A stretch of 64,000 nucleotides of DNA from an uncultured Oscillospiraceae bacterium. GTDB lineage: Bacteria > Bacillota > Clostridia > Oscillospirales > Oscillospiraceae. Each line of letters begins with the position of its first letter. Position 1 is the first letter of the stretch. A program made the position numbers and the translations under genes. Under the pieces are notes generated by a model. It was not told where the DNA came from. It did no database searches and saw only the letters and a program-made list of their open reading frames with translations. The stretch lies in NCBI GenBank assembly GCA_947624385.1, contig CANQJZ010000002.1:1-64000 (forward strand), in the 5' to 3' direction. Of this stretch, positions 8,207-16,036 are shown piece after piece.

Positions 8207-9061
8207 ATGTTTCAGATCTTCACGGACCTGGCCGCCAACATCCCCCAGGAGCTGGTGGACCGGTGGCATATCGGGATCGTACCCATCTATTGCGAGGTGG
8301 ACGGCAAGCGCCTGGACGTGTCCCAGGGCTTTGACGGCCCGGCCTTTTACGCCGCCATGCGCGCCGGGGCGAAGACCCGCACGTCCATGCCCGCCCCGGC
8401 GGTGTTCACGGACGCCTTTCGCCCGGCGCTGGAGCGGGGGGAGGACGTGCTGTACATCGGCATGTCCAGCGGCATCAGCGGCACCGTGGGCCTGGCCCGG
8501 ACCGTGGCGGCGGAGCTGGGCGAGGAATTTCCCGACCGGAAGCTCGTCGTGATCGACACCAAGGCCGCCTCTCTGGGCGAGGGGCTGGAAGTGCTTTTCG
8601 CGGCTGAAGAGCGTGAAAAGGGCGCGGACTTTGACGACGTAGCGGCCCGGACCCAGGACAAGTGCGACCACATGTTCCAGATATTCACGGTGGAGGACTT
8701 GGAGTATCTGCGCCGGGGCGGGCGGCTGCACAGCGCCGTGGCCGTCGTTGGCAACATGCTCAACGTCAAGCCGGTGCTGTTCGGCGACCAGGACGGGCAC
8801 ATCGTCCTGCGGCACATGAACGTAGGCCGCCGCCGGAGCCTGGACACTCTGGCGGCGAAGTATAAGGAATTTTGTGCGGACAAATCGGCCCCGGTGGGCC
8901 TTGCCCACTGCGACAGCCCCAAGGACGCGGCCGTGGTGGTCCAGAAGCTGCGGGACGCGGGCTGCACCGGCGAGGTGCTCACCGTGTGCTACGAGCCGGT
9001 CACCGGCTCCCACGTGGGCCCCGGCACCGTCGCCCTGTTCTTCTACGGCCCCAAACGGTAA
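8207..9061 (+). CDS. DegV family fatty-acid-binding protein
   Basis: DegV proteins bind a fatty acid between two domains; in some Firmicutes related FakB proteins present fatty acids to a FakA kinase. The 284-residue protein starts FQIFTDLAANIPQELV, has TRTSMPAPAVF near residue 65, SSGISGT near 89, and EDLEYLRRGGRL near 165, all typical. Length is normal. The start at 8207 has GAGGAGG 7 bp upstream. No FakA gene lies next to it, so whether it works in fatty-acid phosphorylation is open. Confidence 0.88.
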   Translation: MFQIFTDLAANIPQELVDRWHIGIVPIYCEVDGKRLDVSQGFDGPAFYAAMRAGAKTRTSMPAPAVFTDAFRPALERGEDVLYIGMSSGISGTVGLARTVAAELGEEFPDRKLVVIDTKAASLGEGLEVLFAAEEREKGADFDDVAARTQDKCDHMFQIFTVEDLEYLRRGGRLHSAVAVVGNMLNVKPVLFGDQDGHIVLRHMNVGRRRSLDTLAAKYKEFCADKSAPVGLAHCDSPKDAAVVVQKLRDAGCTGEVLTVCYEPVTGSHVGPGTVALFFYGPKR

Positions 9062-9396
9062 CAAAGGTGTCCCCGGCTTTCGCCAAAGGTGTCCCCGGCT
9101 TCCGCCGGGGATTGCGTTGGATTTTAATAATTCCTTATTGAACGGCCCCCCTGTGTAAGGGGGGCTGTCACGCGTATGCGTGACTGGAGGGTTGTAACGT
9201 CGAACTACAGACAACCCTTCCGTCGCGGCTGACGCCGCGCCACCTCCCCTTGCACAGGGGAGGCATATTCTCCGCCTGGGTATAGAATCCGGCCCCCTCG
9301 TCAGAGGGGGCCATATTCTTTTCCGCGGTGGAGGATCAGCCTCCCTCTGACGAGGGAGGTGGCTCGCCCGCGAGGGCGAGACGGAGGGAGAGACAA
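9062..9396. repeat. Hairpin repeats and palindromic units after degV
   Basis: Begins with two copies of AAAGGTGTCCCCGGC; the second completes a GTCCCCGGC/GCCGGGGA hairpin followed by TGCGTTGGATTTTA. The same hairpin and tail recur at 10007-10045, just after the XRE gene, so it may serve as a transcription end. The rest are palindromic units of the CCCCTCGTCAGAGGGG type. No coding potential is seen. Confidence 0.7.
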
Positions 9397-9670
9397 TTAT
9401 TCCGTCTGCTCGTCCTCTGCGGCAACATACATTTCCTCCGTCTTCGTCGCCGCTCGCCGGGCTAGGCCGTGATTCGCCGCAAGCGGCAAACCCCGGATAG
9501 CCCGCGGCGTCTCCTCTCCCCACGCGACAGGCGTGCCGCGTGGGGACCCCGATAAGCGCCGCTTGCAGCAGCTTCCTCCCCTCTGCGTTCTCCGGCGTAT
9601 CTGCCAGCGCGTCCAAAGCCTCCGACGCGGCCCCGCATAAGATCGCGTACATTTTCTTATAGTCCGCCAC
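9397..9670 (-). pseudogene. Small XRE-linked gene split by a repeat insertion
   Basis: Reading from the GTG at 9670 (AGGAGG 8 bp upstream) gives 40 residues beginning VADYKKMYAILCGAA and ending LLQAALI; at that point the 108-bp repeat element begins (9550). On its far side, in another frame, the sequence continues as TEEMYVAAEDEQTE and a stop at 9397-9399. The two pieces together resemble the short DYKKMY-type proteins with a C-terminal acidic EE-Y tail common in clostridia. The simplest reading is one gene of roughly 55-60 codons interrupted by the element. It is divergent from the XRE regulator. Confidence 0.65.
9443..9550 (-). repeat. 108-bp repeat element, copy inside a small gene
   Basis: Reverse-strand copy of the element also present at 6563-6670 and 19096-19203. 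It carries an inverted pair CCCCACGCG/CGCGTGGGG and a second hairpin around TTTGCCGCTTGCGGCRAA. It has no coding capacity for a transposase, so any mobility would depend on enzymes elsewhere. Confidence 0.75.
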
Positions 9671-9696
9671 GATGCTCACCTCCTGCATAGATTTTA

Positions 9697-9770
9697 ACAT
9701 TATCTAATGTAAAAGTCTATAGTTCCGTTTAATATCGCCTCTATTATCTAATCATTACATTAGATAATGG
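9697..9770. promoter_or_regulatory. Divergent promoter region with palindromic operators
   Basis: ACATTATCTAATGT (9697-9710) is a perfect palindrome around a 2-bp centre; ATTATCTAAT (9743-9752) and ATTAGATAAT (9759-9768) form a further perfect inverted pair, and ACATTAGATAATGG (9757-9770) matches the first site. The last site overlaps the ribosome-binding site of the XRE gene. A plausible plus promoter is TTAACA then TATAGT (9717-9722) with 18 bp between. This layout suggests autorepression and control of the divergent small gene. Confidence 0.65.
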
Positions 9771-9781
9771 AGGCGTCTATC

Positions 9782-9988
9782 GTGGTCAAACTGAACGTGC
9801 TGGCGCTTTTGGAGAAGAAGGGGAAGACGAAGTATTGGCTCTACAAGCAGCTGGGGATGAGCTATCAGAACTTCAGCCGCATGGTCAACAACGAGACGAG
9901 CTCCATCAAGCTGGAGCGCATCGAGACCCTTTGCCAACTTTTGGACTGCACGCCCAACGAGCTTTTTGTCATTGATTGGGACAAATAA
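9782..9988 (+). CDS. Short Cro/CI-type HTH regulator
   Basis: A 68-residue XRE-family DNA-binding protein consisting of little more than the five-helix domain: KTKYWLYKQLGMSYQNFSRMV covers the helix-turn-helix and RIETLCQLLDCTPNELF the closing helices. A GTG at 9782 is taken as start because GGAGG lies 8 bp before it; the ATG at 9767 overlaps that site. Palindromic sites immediately upstream are the likely targets. The protein has no ligand domain. Confidence 0.85.
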   Translation: MVKLNVLALLEKKGKTKYWLYKQLGMSYQNFSRMVNNETSSIKLERIETLCQLLDCTPNELFVIDWDK

Positions 9989-10004
9989 TGCCGCCCTTGT
10001 GTAA

Positions 10005-10100
10005 AAGGTGTCCCCGGCTCACGCCGGGGACTGCGTTGGATTTTATGTTTCTCTCCCCCAGTCTCGCTAACGCTCGACAGCCCCCTCGTCAGAGGGGGGC
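10005..10100. repeat. Hairpin repeat and palindromic unit before element 1
   Basis: A GTCCCCGGC/GCCGGGGAC hairpin at about 10009-10030 follows the XRE gene. The palindromic unit CCCCCTCGTCAGAGGGGG then abuts the left end of the mobile element, and TCAGAGGGGG at 10089-10098 reappears beyond the right end at 12962-12971. Confidence 0.7.
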
Positions 10101-10146
10101 GTCATAAGACAGTACGATGTTGATTTTTTGAATGGCGTGGCGGGTG

Positions 10147-11049
10147 TCACGCCATTTCCTCTTGCATCAGCTCGTGGATGGGGATGAATCCCACGAAGTC
10201 GTATGAGATATGGATGTTTTGCCGGCGCTTGCCGCTGCTCTCGTCCGGGGCCTCTATGTAGATGGCCTTTACAAGCTCATGCAGTGCATAGGGCGTCAGT
10301 TCTTCCAGCCCAACATATCTGTGCGCCTGGGCTATGAAGCGCTCCACATCGTCGGCTTTTTGCGTCTGCTGGTCTATCTCCTTTGTGAGCGTTTCAATCT
10401 CCTTTTTGAGCTGCGTCTGCTCGTCCTCGTAGGACTTGCTCATGGACGCGAACCGCTCGTCGGAGATCGTGCCGTTCACTCGGTCCTCGTACAGCCGCAT
10501 GAAGATACGGTCCAGCTCGCCCAGCCGTTTCTCCGCCTTGGCCAGTTTCTTTTTGCTTACCCGGATCGCCTCGTCGGATGCCAGCTTCAGCTTGTCGCCC
10601 ATGACTGCCCGGAAGTGCGCTTCATGGTTTGCCACATAGGATATGACCATCTGCATGTGCCGCAACACCATATCCTCCAGCACCACCGCCCGGATATAAT
10701 GCCCGCTACACTGGTCTTTGTTATGCCGGTGGGTGGAACAGGTGAAAAAATCCTGCCGCTTCTCAAACTTGATGCTGGTGCAGTAGTACATCTTTGCACC
10801 GCAGTCCGCGCAAAATACAAGGCCGGAGAAGATGCTGCTCTTGCCGGTTTTTGTCTGGCGGTGGCGCTGCTGACGTATCTGCTGGACCTTCTCGAACACT
10901 TCCTCCGTGATGATGGCCGGCTGGGTGTTGTAGAATACGGTTTGGTCACTTTCCGGCGTTTTCCGCTGCTTCTTGTCCCAGATGGAGTTGGTGTAGGTCT
11001 TGAAGTTGACCGTGCAACGCATTCCACGACTACATCGAACAGGCAGCAT
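10147..11049 (-). pseudogene. Large serine recombinase, C-terminal fragment
   Basis: Encodes 300 residues matching the back part of a large serine recombinase: the end of the recombinase domain (VNFKTYTNSIWDKKQRKTP), a zinc ribbon with CADCGAKMYY and a later cysteine pair (CSTHRHNKDQC), a long coiled coil (about residues 150-240) and the C-terminal tail. The N-terminal resolvase domain with the catalytic serine is absent, and sequence before residue about 13 does not match the family, so the gene is 5'-truncated. Its C-terminal part is nearly identical to the fragment at 19410-19745. Confidence 0.85.
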
Positions 11050-11060
11050 TTCTTGACATC

Positions 11061-11387
11061 ATGTGGACAGATAAGGCGGGTATGTCTATCTTTACATTGA
11101 TGGACGCACTAAACGTCTTATTCCGAAAGCTATATGAGGACAACGCTTTAGGGCGGCTATCGGACGAGCAGTTTGTCTTTTTGACTTCCGGCTATGATGA
11201 AGAAAAAAGCGCACTAGCGCAAAGGATCGCGGAACTGCAACGGGTAATTGAGGCCGCAACCGAGCGCAACATAGATGTAAAAAGGTTTGTCGCCCTTGTT
11301 CGTAGGTATACCGCGATTGACGAACTGACCTATGAAATCGCCCATGAATTTATTGACCGTATCCAGCGTATATGTGCTTGGATTTGA
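11061..11387 (+). pseudogene. Second serine recombinase scrap
   Basis: About 100 residues resembling the coiled-coil and C-terminal part of another large serine recombinase (LFRKLYEDNALGRLSDEQF, then FVALVRRYTAIDELTYEIAHEFIDRIQ). It is on the opposite strand from the first fragment and lacks the catalytic and zinc-ribbon regions. The last residues stop just after the EFIDRI motif, where intact relatives continue, so both ends are damaged. Confidence 0.7.
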
Positions 11388-11389
11388 GC

Positions 11390-11943
11390 TTTATAACGCA
11401 GAGAATACCACGCCCCAAAAGGGGACGTTTACCGACGTAAAGACTGGCGAGTGGTATGAAAATGCGATTATGCAAGCATATAATCGAGGCATCGTTAAGG
11501 GTGTTACGGACAGCACGTTTGCCCCAAACAGCACCAGCACGCGGGGCCAGACCGTAACCATGCTTTACCGGGCTATGGGTTCCCCTTCCGCCAGTCCTAT
11601 GTTCTCCGACACCACCGGCGAGGTGGGCAGCGCAGCGGGCTGGGCGTCGGCCTGTGGCGTGACCAACGGCGTCAGCACCACGTCTTTTGCCCCCAACAGT
11701 TTGATCACCCGTGAGCAGCTCGTCACCATGCTGTACCGGCTGGCGGGCAGCCCAGCGGCGGACACTTCTATTTTGGCATCCTGCTCCGATGGCAGCTCTG
11801 TCAAGAGCTACTCACAGAGCGCCGTGGCCTGGGCGATCAGTAAAGGTCTGCTGACCGGCTACGGCGATGGCACGATTCATCCTGCCGACGTGGCCACTCG
11901 TGCCGAGGTCTGCTCCATCATCATGCGCTATCTTGGCGTGTAA
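11390..11943 (+). pseudogene. SLH-domain surface protein remnant
   Basis: Encodes three S-layer homology domains: FTDVKTGEWYENAIMQAYNR at the start, a second beginning MFSDTTGEVGSAAGWAS, and a third ending AEVCSIIMRYLGV. Such triplets anchor proteins to pyruvylated wall polymer. The reading frame starts inside the preceding recombinase scrap with no signal peptide and no passenger domain, so this is the C-terminal end of a larger protein, cut off by recombination. A GC-rich inverted pair ATACCCGC/GCGGGTAT follows the stop. Confidence 0.75.
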
Positions 11944-12275
11944 TCACAAAAAGATAAAGGACAGAATACCCGCTTGCGACTTCACAATACCGCGGGCGGG
12001 TATGTTCACTTTGCACATTCTGTGTTAGTTTGCCAGACACTAGATACAGAGCAATTATTATGGGGTATTATACTGTGGATCATGAATCTCAATGGGTGCA
12101 TTGCCCGATTTACAGATGAAGATGGTGATAAATGATGAGCCTGCTCCACTACCCCGGCCACGTTTCCAGTACAAGCATCCCTAGCAGAAGCTGTCGTTGC
12201 TGTCAATGGTCAAGATGAACGGCTCTCTGAGCCGCCATTGACAGCTCCGCCCGCTTCCGCTCTCCCTGTCTGTAA

Positions 12276-12308
12276 GAGGGGCGACAGCCATTTCTGCTGT
12301 TGCCCCTC
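12276..12308. other. Strong hairpin in non-coding region
   Basis: GAGGGGCGACAGC (12276-12288) pairs with GCTGTTGCCCCTC (12296-12308) over 13 bp with one G-U pair and a 7-nt loop. It lies just upstream of the tandem array. Within 11944-12275 I see no convincing gene. Confidence 0.6.
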
Positions 12309-12339
12309 TCGCAGTATCTATTTCTTACCTCACACATCA

Positions 12340-12840
12340 GCGGTCGATGTCCGCATTTAGGCGCTCTGGACCCCTTCTGTCGCAAGGGCTTAGAGCCGTT
12401 AAACGTAGGGGGGTAAGGGTAGTATATGGAAACACCCGAAAACGAGGGTCTATATGCGGACAAGCTTAAAATTCTTTAAGCATTTGCCGCTATATGTGCG
12501 ACCCGGTAAAAACGAGGGTTCGATGTGACGCATTTGGCTGGTCAGACCCCTTGCGGCGCAAGGCTTTCAGCATGCCAAAGTCAGGGGGGGTAAGGGTAGT
12601 ATATGGCGCACCCCGAAAACCGGGGTCCATTGCGTAACATACTTCAAAATATTTAATTACTTGCCTTGGTGCTTGTAATGCTATGCGTTCATGGGGTTCT
12701 ATGTCACGCTTTAGGGCCTCTGAATTCCTTGCGGCGCAACGGGTTCATAGCGGCAAAATCAGAGGGGTTAGGTAACTATACGGTACCCCTCAAAACCGGG
12801 GTTCATTGTGTGACATGCTTCAAAAGTTTTAAGAAATTCA
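12340..12840 (+). repeat. Three tandem ~177-bp structured units
   Basis: The landmark GGTAAGGGTAGTATATGG occurs at 12412 and 12589 and a diverged copy at about 12766, a period of 177 bp. Each unit has a long-range outer stem: 12348-12356 with 12454-12462, 12523-12532 with 12631-12640, and 12701-12709 with 12808-12816. The stem sequences differ between units but pair in each. Each also has an inner hairpin around CCTTGCGGCGCAAGG and a second ACCCC/GGGGT hairpin with an A-rich loop containing AAAAC. No reading frame is shared. The strand is a guess; the pattern suggests a structured RNA or protein-binding array. Confidence 0.65.
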
Positions 12841-12843
12841 AAG

Positions 12844-12883
12844 CAGACAGCGGAGGGCGCGTTTTCGCACCATCCGCTGTCTG
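12844..12883. other. Hairpin shared with the resolvase region
   Basis: CAGACAGCGGA (12844-12854) pairs with TCCGCTGTCTG (12873-12883). A diverged version with changed but pairing bases, and the same TGTTGTTC-ATTCCAATTC tail, lies at 48936-48990 beside the serine resolvase. Confidence 0.6.
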
Positions 12884-12956
12884 TTGTTCAATTCCAATTC
12901 CGTAAGACAGTTGCCAGATGTTCGTTTTTTCGGGGTCATACTGTCTTACGAAGCAC

Positions 12957-13312
12957 GCCCATCAGAGGGGGCCATATTCTTTTCCGCGGTGGGGGATCAG
13001 CCTCCCTCTGACGAGGGGGCTGTCAGCGCTCCGCGCTGACTGAGGGAGAGATATTTGAATCCTACCTTATTGAAGCCTCCCCTGTGTAAGGGGAGGTGGC
13101 ACGGCGAAGCCGTGACGGAGGGGTTGTTACCAGTCTAAAGCTTGGTAACGATCCCCCAGTCTCGCTAACGCTCGACAGCCCCCTTTACACAAGGGGGCCT
13201 TTCAATAATGTTGCCGCCCTCGGGCGGCAATTTGATTTTGCGGCGTCAGCCGCTACCATATCGAAAGCCCCCCTTGTCAAAGGGGGGTGCCCGCCATCGG
13301 CGGGCGGGGGGA
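12957..13312. repeat. Palindromic repeat cluster, left arm of a long inverted repeat
   Basis: Units of three palindrome types follow each other. The stretch 13206-13312 is repeated almost perfectly in reverse at 18946-19051, so the genes between (SH3 protein to galactokinase) are framed by an inverted repeat of about 105 bp. A GTTACCAGTCTAAAGC segment near 13125 also has an inverted partner near 19225. Confidence 0.75.
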
Positions 13313-13341
13313 TTGTATTCCACCCCCCATTCTGCTATAAT
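13313..13341 (+). promoter_or_regulatory. Predicted promoter for the SH3-domain protein
   Basis: TTGTAT at 13313-13318 and a perfect TATAAT at 13336-13341 are 17 bp apart, 35 bp before the start at 13376. Confidence 0.7.
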
Positions 13342-13375
13342 GATATTATGTAAATCATTGCGGAGGTGGCCTCCT

Positions 13376-14470
13376 ATGTCCAAACCCAAACGCGGCGGCT
13401 CCCGGCTGTTGCCGGTGCTGGTATTTCTGCTCATCGTCGCCCTGGCGGGGGGCGCGGTGTGGTTTTTCCTGTTTCGCTCCCCGGCGGGTCTGGCAAACTC
13501 GGAGCTGACCGGGTTTCTCCCCGGCGGCGCGGTGATAACCGCCAACACCACCGACAAAAAGACCCAGACAGTCTGCTACACCTATGAGACCCATGACGCC
13601 TACTGTGACGCGGTAACGAGCGCCCAGCTCACGTTCCGGTATGCCGACGGCGCCTGGACGCCCGACGGGCAGGAGGAAGTGGTATCCTCCCGGGAGGACT
13701 GGTCCCGTCTGGCCGGCACCTGGACGGACGAGATGCAGCCCGACCTGACCATCGTGCTCAAGGCGTTTCAGGACGGGGCCGTGGCCGGGTCCGTGACCTG
13801 GGGAACGGAGGCCAGCGGCCTTTTCGACGAGTTTTTCACCGGCGTGACGAAGGAGTCCGACGGGGCCTGTCAGTTCACCGGCCGTGGCATATTGGCGGGG
13901 ACGTACCTGCGCTTTGACCGCCAGCTGGGGCTTTTATACAACAACACCGACCGGCCCATGGAAAAGGACGCGCCGCCCAGGCCCAGCCCCACGCCTGCCC
14001 GCACGCTGGAGATAGAAAAAGACGGCGCCACCGAGACGGTAGACGCCGCCAGCCCGGAACGGCAGGACCGGCAGCTTGTGGCCACCGCCGCCGTGAACAT
14101 GCGGCCCGAGCCCAACACGGATAAGGACCCTCTGGGCATGGTGGATGCCGGGACGGTGCTGCCCTGTCTGAGCGGCCCGGAGAACGGCTGGTATGAAGTC
14201 ATGTATATGGCCCAGCGGGCCTATGTGAGCGCCACGTACGTGCAGGACATGTCCGCCCCGGACTGCCCCACGCTCACGCTCCTGACGGCCGACGCCGCCG
14301 TGAACGTCCGCTCCGGCCCCGGCACGGGCTATCAGGTCCTTACCACCGTGGACGCCGGGGCGACCATGGTGTCCGCCGGCCTGTCGGACGGCTGGTATCA
14401 GATACGCTTCAATGACGGCTACGGCTATGTGGCCTCCAATTTCGTGACTGTTGGGGAGCAGTTGAATTAA
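13376..14470 (+). CDS. Membrane-anchored protein with two bacterial SH3 domains
   Basis: A 364-residue protein with a basic N-terminus and one membrane segment (about residues 11-31), so the rest is predicted outside the cell. The region after the anchor has no family I recognise. Two SH3b-type domains follow: residues about 235-295 (AAVNMRPEPNTDKDPLGMV) and 300-360 (AAVNVRSGPGTGYQVLTTV). SH3b domains commonly bind cell-wall peptides. The ATG at 13376 follows GGAGGTGG; an upstream extension in frame is only translated repeat. No catalytic domain is visible. Confidence 0.78.
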   Translation: MSKPKRGGSRLLPVLVFLLIVALAGGAVWFFLFRSPAGLANSELTGFLPGGAVITANTTDKKTQTVCYTYETHDAYCDAVTSAQLTFRYADGAWTPDGQEEVVSSREDWSRLAGTWTDEMQPDLTIVLKAFQDGAVAGSVTWGTEASGLFDEFFTGVTKESDGACQFTGRGILAGTYLRFDRQLGLLYNNTDRPMEKDAPPRPSPTPARTLEIEKDGATETVDAASPERQDRQLVATAAVNMRPEPNTDKDPLGMVDAGTVLPCLSGPENGWYEVMYMAQRAYVSATYVQDMSAPDCPTLTLLTADAAVNVRSGPGTGYQVLTTVDAGATMVSAGLSDGWYQIRFNDGYGYVASNFVTVGEQLN

Positions 14471-14474
14471 ACCC

Positions 14475-15323
14475 TCACCCCTGCTGGATGTACCCGTCCA
14501 GAAAGTGGCGCTTCACCCCGTCCTTTTTATAGGCGATGACGGTGTTCAGGTTCACGTTTTCCACACTGCGGAAGATGTTCTTCTCGATGACCGGGTCCTG
14601 AGCGGCCAGGTCCGCGATGAGCTTTTTCACCTGGACCCGCTTGGAGCTCTGCTCCGCCTCGCAGCTTTCCGTGCGCTTGCAGGCGCACCGGAGGAAGTTA
14701 AGGCCGTTGTAGTCCCGCCAGCGAATGATGTCCGCCTCCCGGACCAGGTACAGCGGCCGTATCAGCTCCATGCCGGGAAAATTGGTGCTGTGCAGCTTGG
14801 GCATCATGGTCTGGATCTGCCCGCCGTAGAGCATGCCCATCAATATGGTCTCGATCACGTCGTCGTAGTGGTGCCCCAGGGCTATTTTATTGCAGCCCAG
14901 CTCCCGGGCCTGACTGTACAGATACCCCCGGCGCATACGGGCGCACAGATAGCAGGGCGAGCCGCCCACCTGGGCCGTCACGTCGAATATCTCCGACTGG
15001 AAAATATGGATGGGTACGCCTAAGATACGGGCGTTTTCCTCGATCATCCGCCGGTTTGGCTCGTTGTAACCCGGGTCCATGACCAGAAATTCGGCCTGGA
15101 AGTTCTGCTTGCCGTGGCGCAAAAGCTCCTGAAAGAGCTTGGCCATGACCATGGAATCCTTGCCCCCGGACAGGCACACGGCGATACGGTCCCCGTCCCG
15201 GATGAGCTGATACTCCATCAGCGCCCGTGTGAAGGGGCTCCAAAGCTGCTTTCTAAACTTCTTGATGAGGCTGTTTTCGGCCCTTTGCCTCTGGGCTGCC
15301 TCGTCCAATATCTCCCCGTTCAT
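14475..15323 (-). CDS. ttcA: tRNA 2-thiocytidine(32)-type sulfurtransferase, TtcA/TtuA-like
   Basis: PP-loop ATPase that activates a tRNA base for thiolation. In 282 residues it shows SGGKDSMVMAK (residues about 52-62) for ATP, a CYLCARMRRG pair near 126 and a later CACK near 210 that can ligate an Fe-S cluster, and the GHHYDDVIETILM motif near 147. This pattern is TtcA-like, which makes 2-thiocytidine at position 32, but TtuA-like activity cannot be excluded. Its ATG overlaps the stop of the tcdA gene by 4 bp, so the two are translationally coupled and both products act on the anticodon loop. Confidence 0.82.
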   Translation of the reverse strand: MNGEILDEAAQRQRAENSLIKKFRKQLWSPFTRALMEYQLIRDGDRIAVCLSGGKDSMVMAKLFQELLRHGKQNFQAEFLVMDPGYNEPNRRMIEENARILGVPIHIFQSEIFDVTAQVGGSPCYLCARMRRGYLYSQARELGCNKIALGHHYDDVIETILMGMLYGGQIQTMMPKLHSTNFPGMELIRPLYLVREADIIRWRDYNGLNFLRCACKRTESCEAEQSSKRVQVKKLIADLAAQDPVIEKNIFRSVENVNLNTVIAYKKDGVKRHFLDGYIQQG

Positions 15324-16036
15324 GGGCGCTGTTCCCTCCTGACATTGGCGGTCAGGTCCTTGACGATCTCGCCGGCCATGATAAGCCCCGCCACGGAGGG
15401 CACGAATGCCGTGCTGCCGGGGACCGACCCGTTCTCAGGCCGGATGGGCGTTTCCTCGGACCAGACCACCTTCAGCTTTTCCACGCCCCGCTTGCGAAGC
15501 TCCCGGCGCATCACCCGCGCCAGGGGGTCGTTTTTTGTCTCGTAGATGTCCGACACCCGGAAGGCCGTGGGGTCCAGCTTGTTCCCCGCGCCCATGCAGC
15601 TGATGAGGGGGACCCCCGCCCCGGCGCAGATCTGGGACAGGGCCAGCTTGGCGGACACCGTATCCACCGCGTCCGCCACATAGTCGTACTGGTCGAAGGG
15701 GAACTCCCCGGCGTTCTCGGGCAGGAAGAACCGCTCCCAGACCCGCACCTGGGCCTGGGGGTTTATCTCCATGATACGCTCCCGCATGACCTGGACCTTG
15801 CTCCGGCCCAGGGTGGCGTGGGTGGCAACGATCTGCCGGTTCAGGTTCGTCAGGCTCACCCGGTCGGCGTCGATTAGGTCAAGGCTGCCCACGCCGCTGC
15901 GGGCCAGCGCCTCGCATATATGGCCGCCCACGCCGCCTATGCCGAAAACGGCCACATGGGCGCCGGCAAGGGTCTCCATGGCCGGCCGGCCCAGCAGCAT
16001 TTCCGTCCGGGCAAATTGACCGCCCGTTTTGTCCAT
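15320..16036 (-). CDS. tcdA: tRNA threonylcarbamoyladenosine dehydratase
   Basis: ThiF/E1-like enzyme that cyclises t6A37 of tRNA to ct6A using ATP. The 238-residue protein has the nucleotide-binding GIGGVGGHICEAL motif near residue 31, DADRVSLTNLNRQ near 55 and the ADAVDTVSAK motif near 121. The start at 16036 gives a normal N-terminus (QFARTEMLLG); another ATG is 12 bp upstream. No good Shine-Dalgarno is visible because the leader is an array of TGTCCC repeats. The gene lies between pncB and ttcA and is likely in one transcript with them. Confidence 0.88.
   Translation of the reverse strand: MDKTGGQFARTEMLLGRPAMETLAGAHVAVFGIGGVGGHICEALARSGVGSLDLIDADRVSLTNLNRQIVATHATLGRSKVQVMRERIMEINPQAQVRVWERFFLPENAGEFPFDQYDYVADAVDTVSAKLALSQICAGAGVPLISCMGAGNKLDPTAFRVSDIYETKNDPLARVMRRELRKRGVEKLKVVWSEETPIRPENGSVPGSTAFVPSVAGLIMAGEIVKDLTANVRREQRP

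Larger units (their letters stand above)
10105..12948. mobile_element. Decayed serine-recombinase element 1
   Basis: The segment is bounded by terminal inverted repeats TAAGACAGTA (10105-10114) and TACTGTCTTA (12939-12948), and flanked by direct copies of TCAGAGGGGG. It contains a C-terminal recombinase fragment at the left, a second recombinase scrap, an SLH-domain remnant and about 1 kb of structured non-coding DNA. The right end also has an 11-bp inverted repeat (12901-12911 with 12940-12950). The catalytic recombinase domain is missing, so the element cannot move by itself. A second element with the same ends lies at 19368-21282. Confidence 0.7.

Noticed and set aside
8168..9700. A long minus-strand frame running through repeats and degV
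   Set aside because: Most of it is translated intergenic repeat and the antisense of degV; only its beginning belongs to the split small gene.
12006..12206. A 66-codon minus-strand frame in the element 1 non-coding region
   Set aside because: No ribosome-binding site, no recognisable composition or domain, and it ends in sequence that forms hairpins.
12340..12840. The tandem units as a group II intron or a HEARO-type RNA
   Set aside because: No intron-encoded protein, HNH or IscB-like gene is nearby and no domain V-like hairpin was seen; the units also repeat in tandem, which neither class does.
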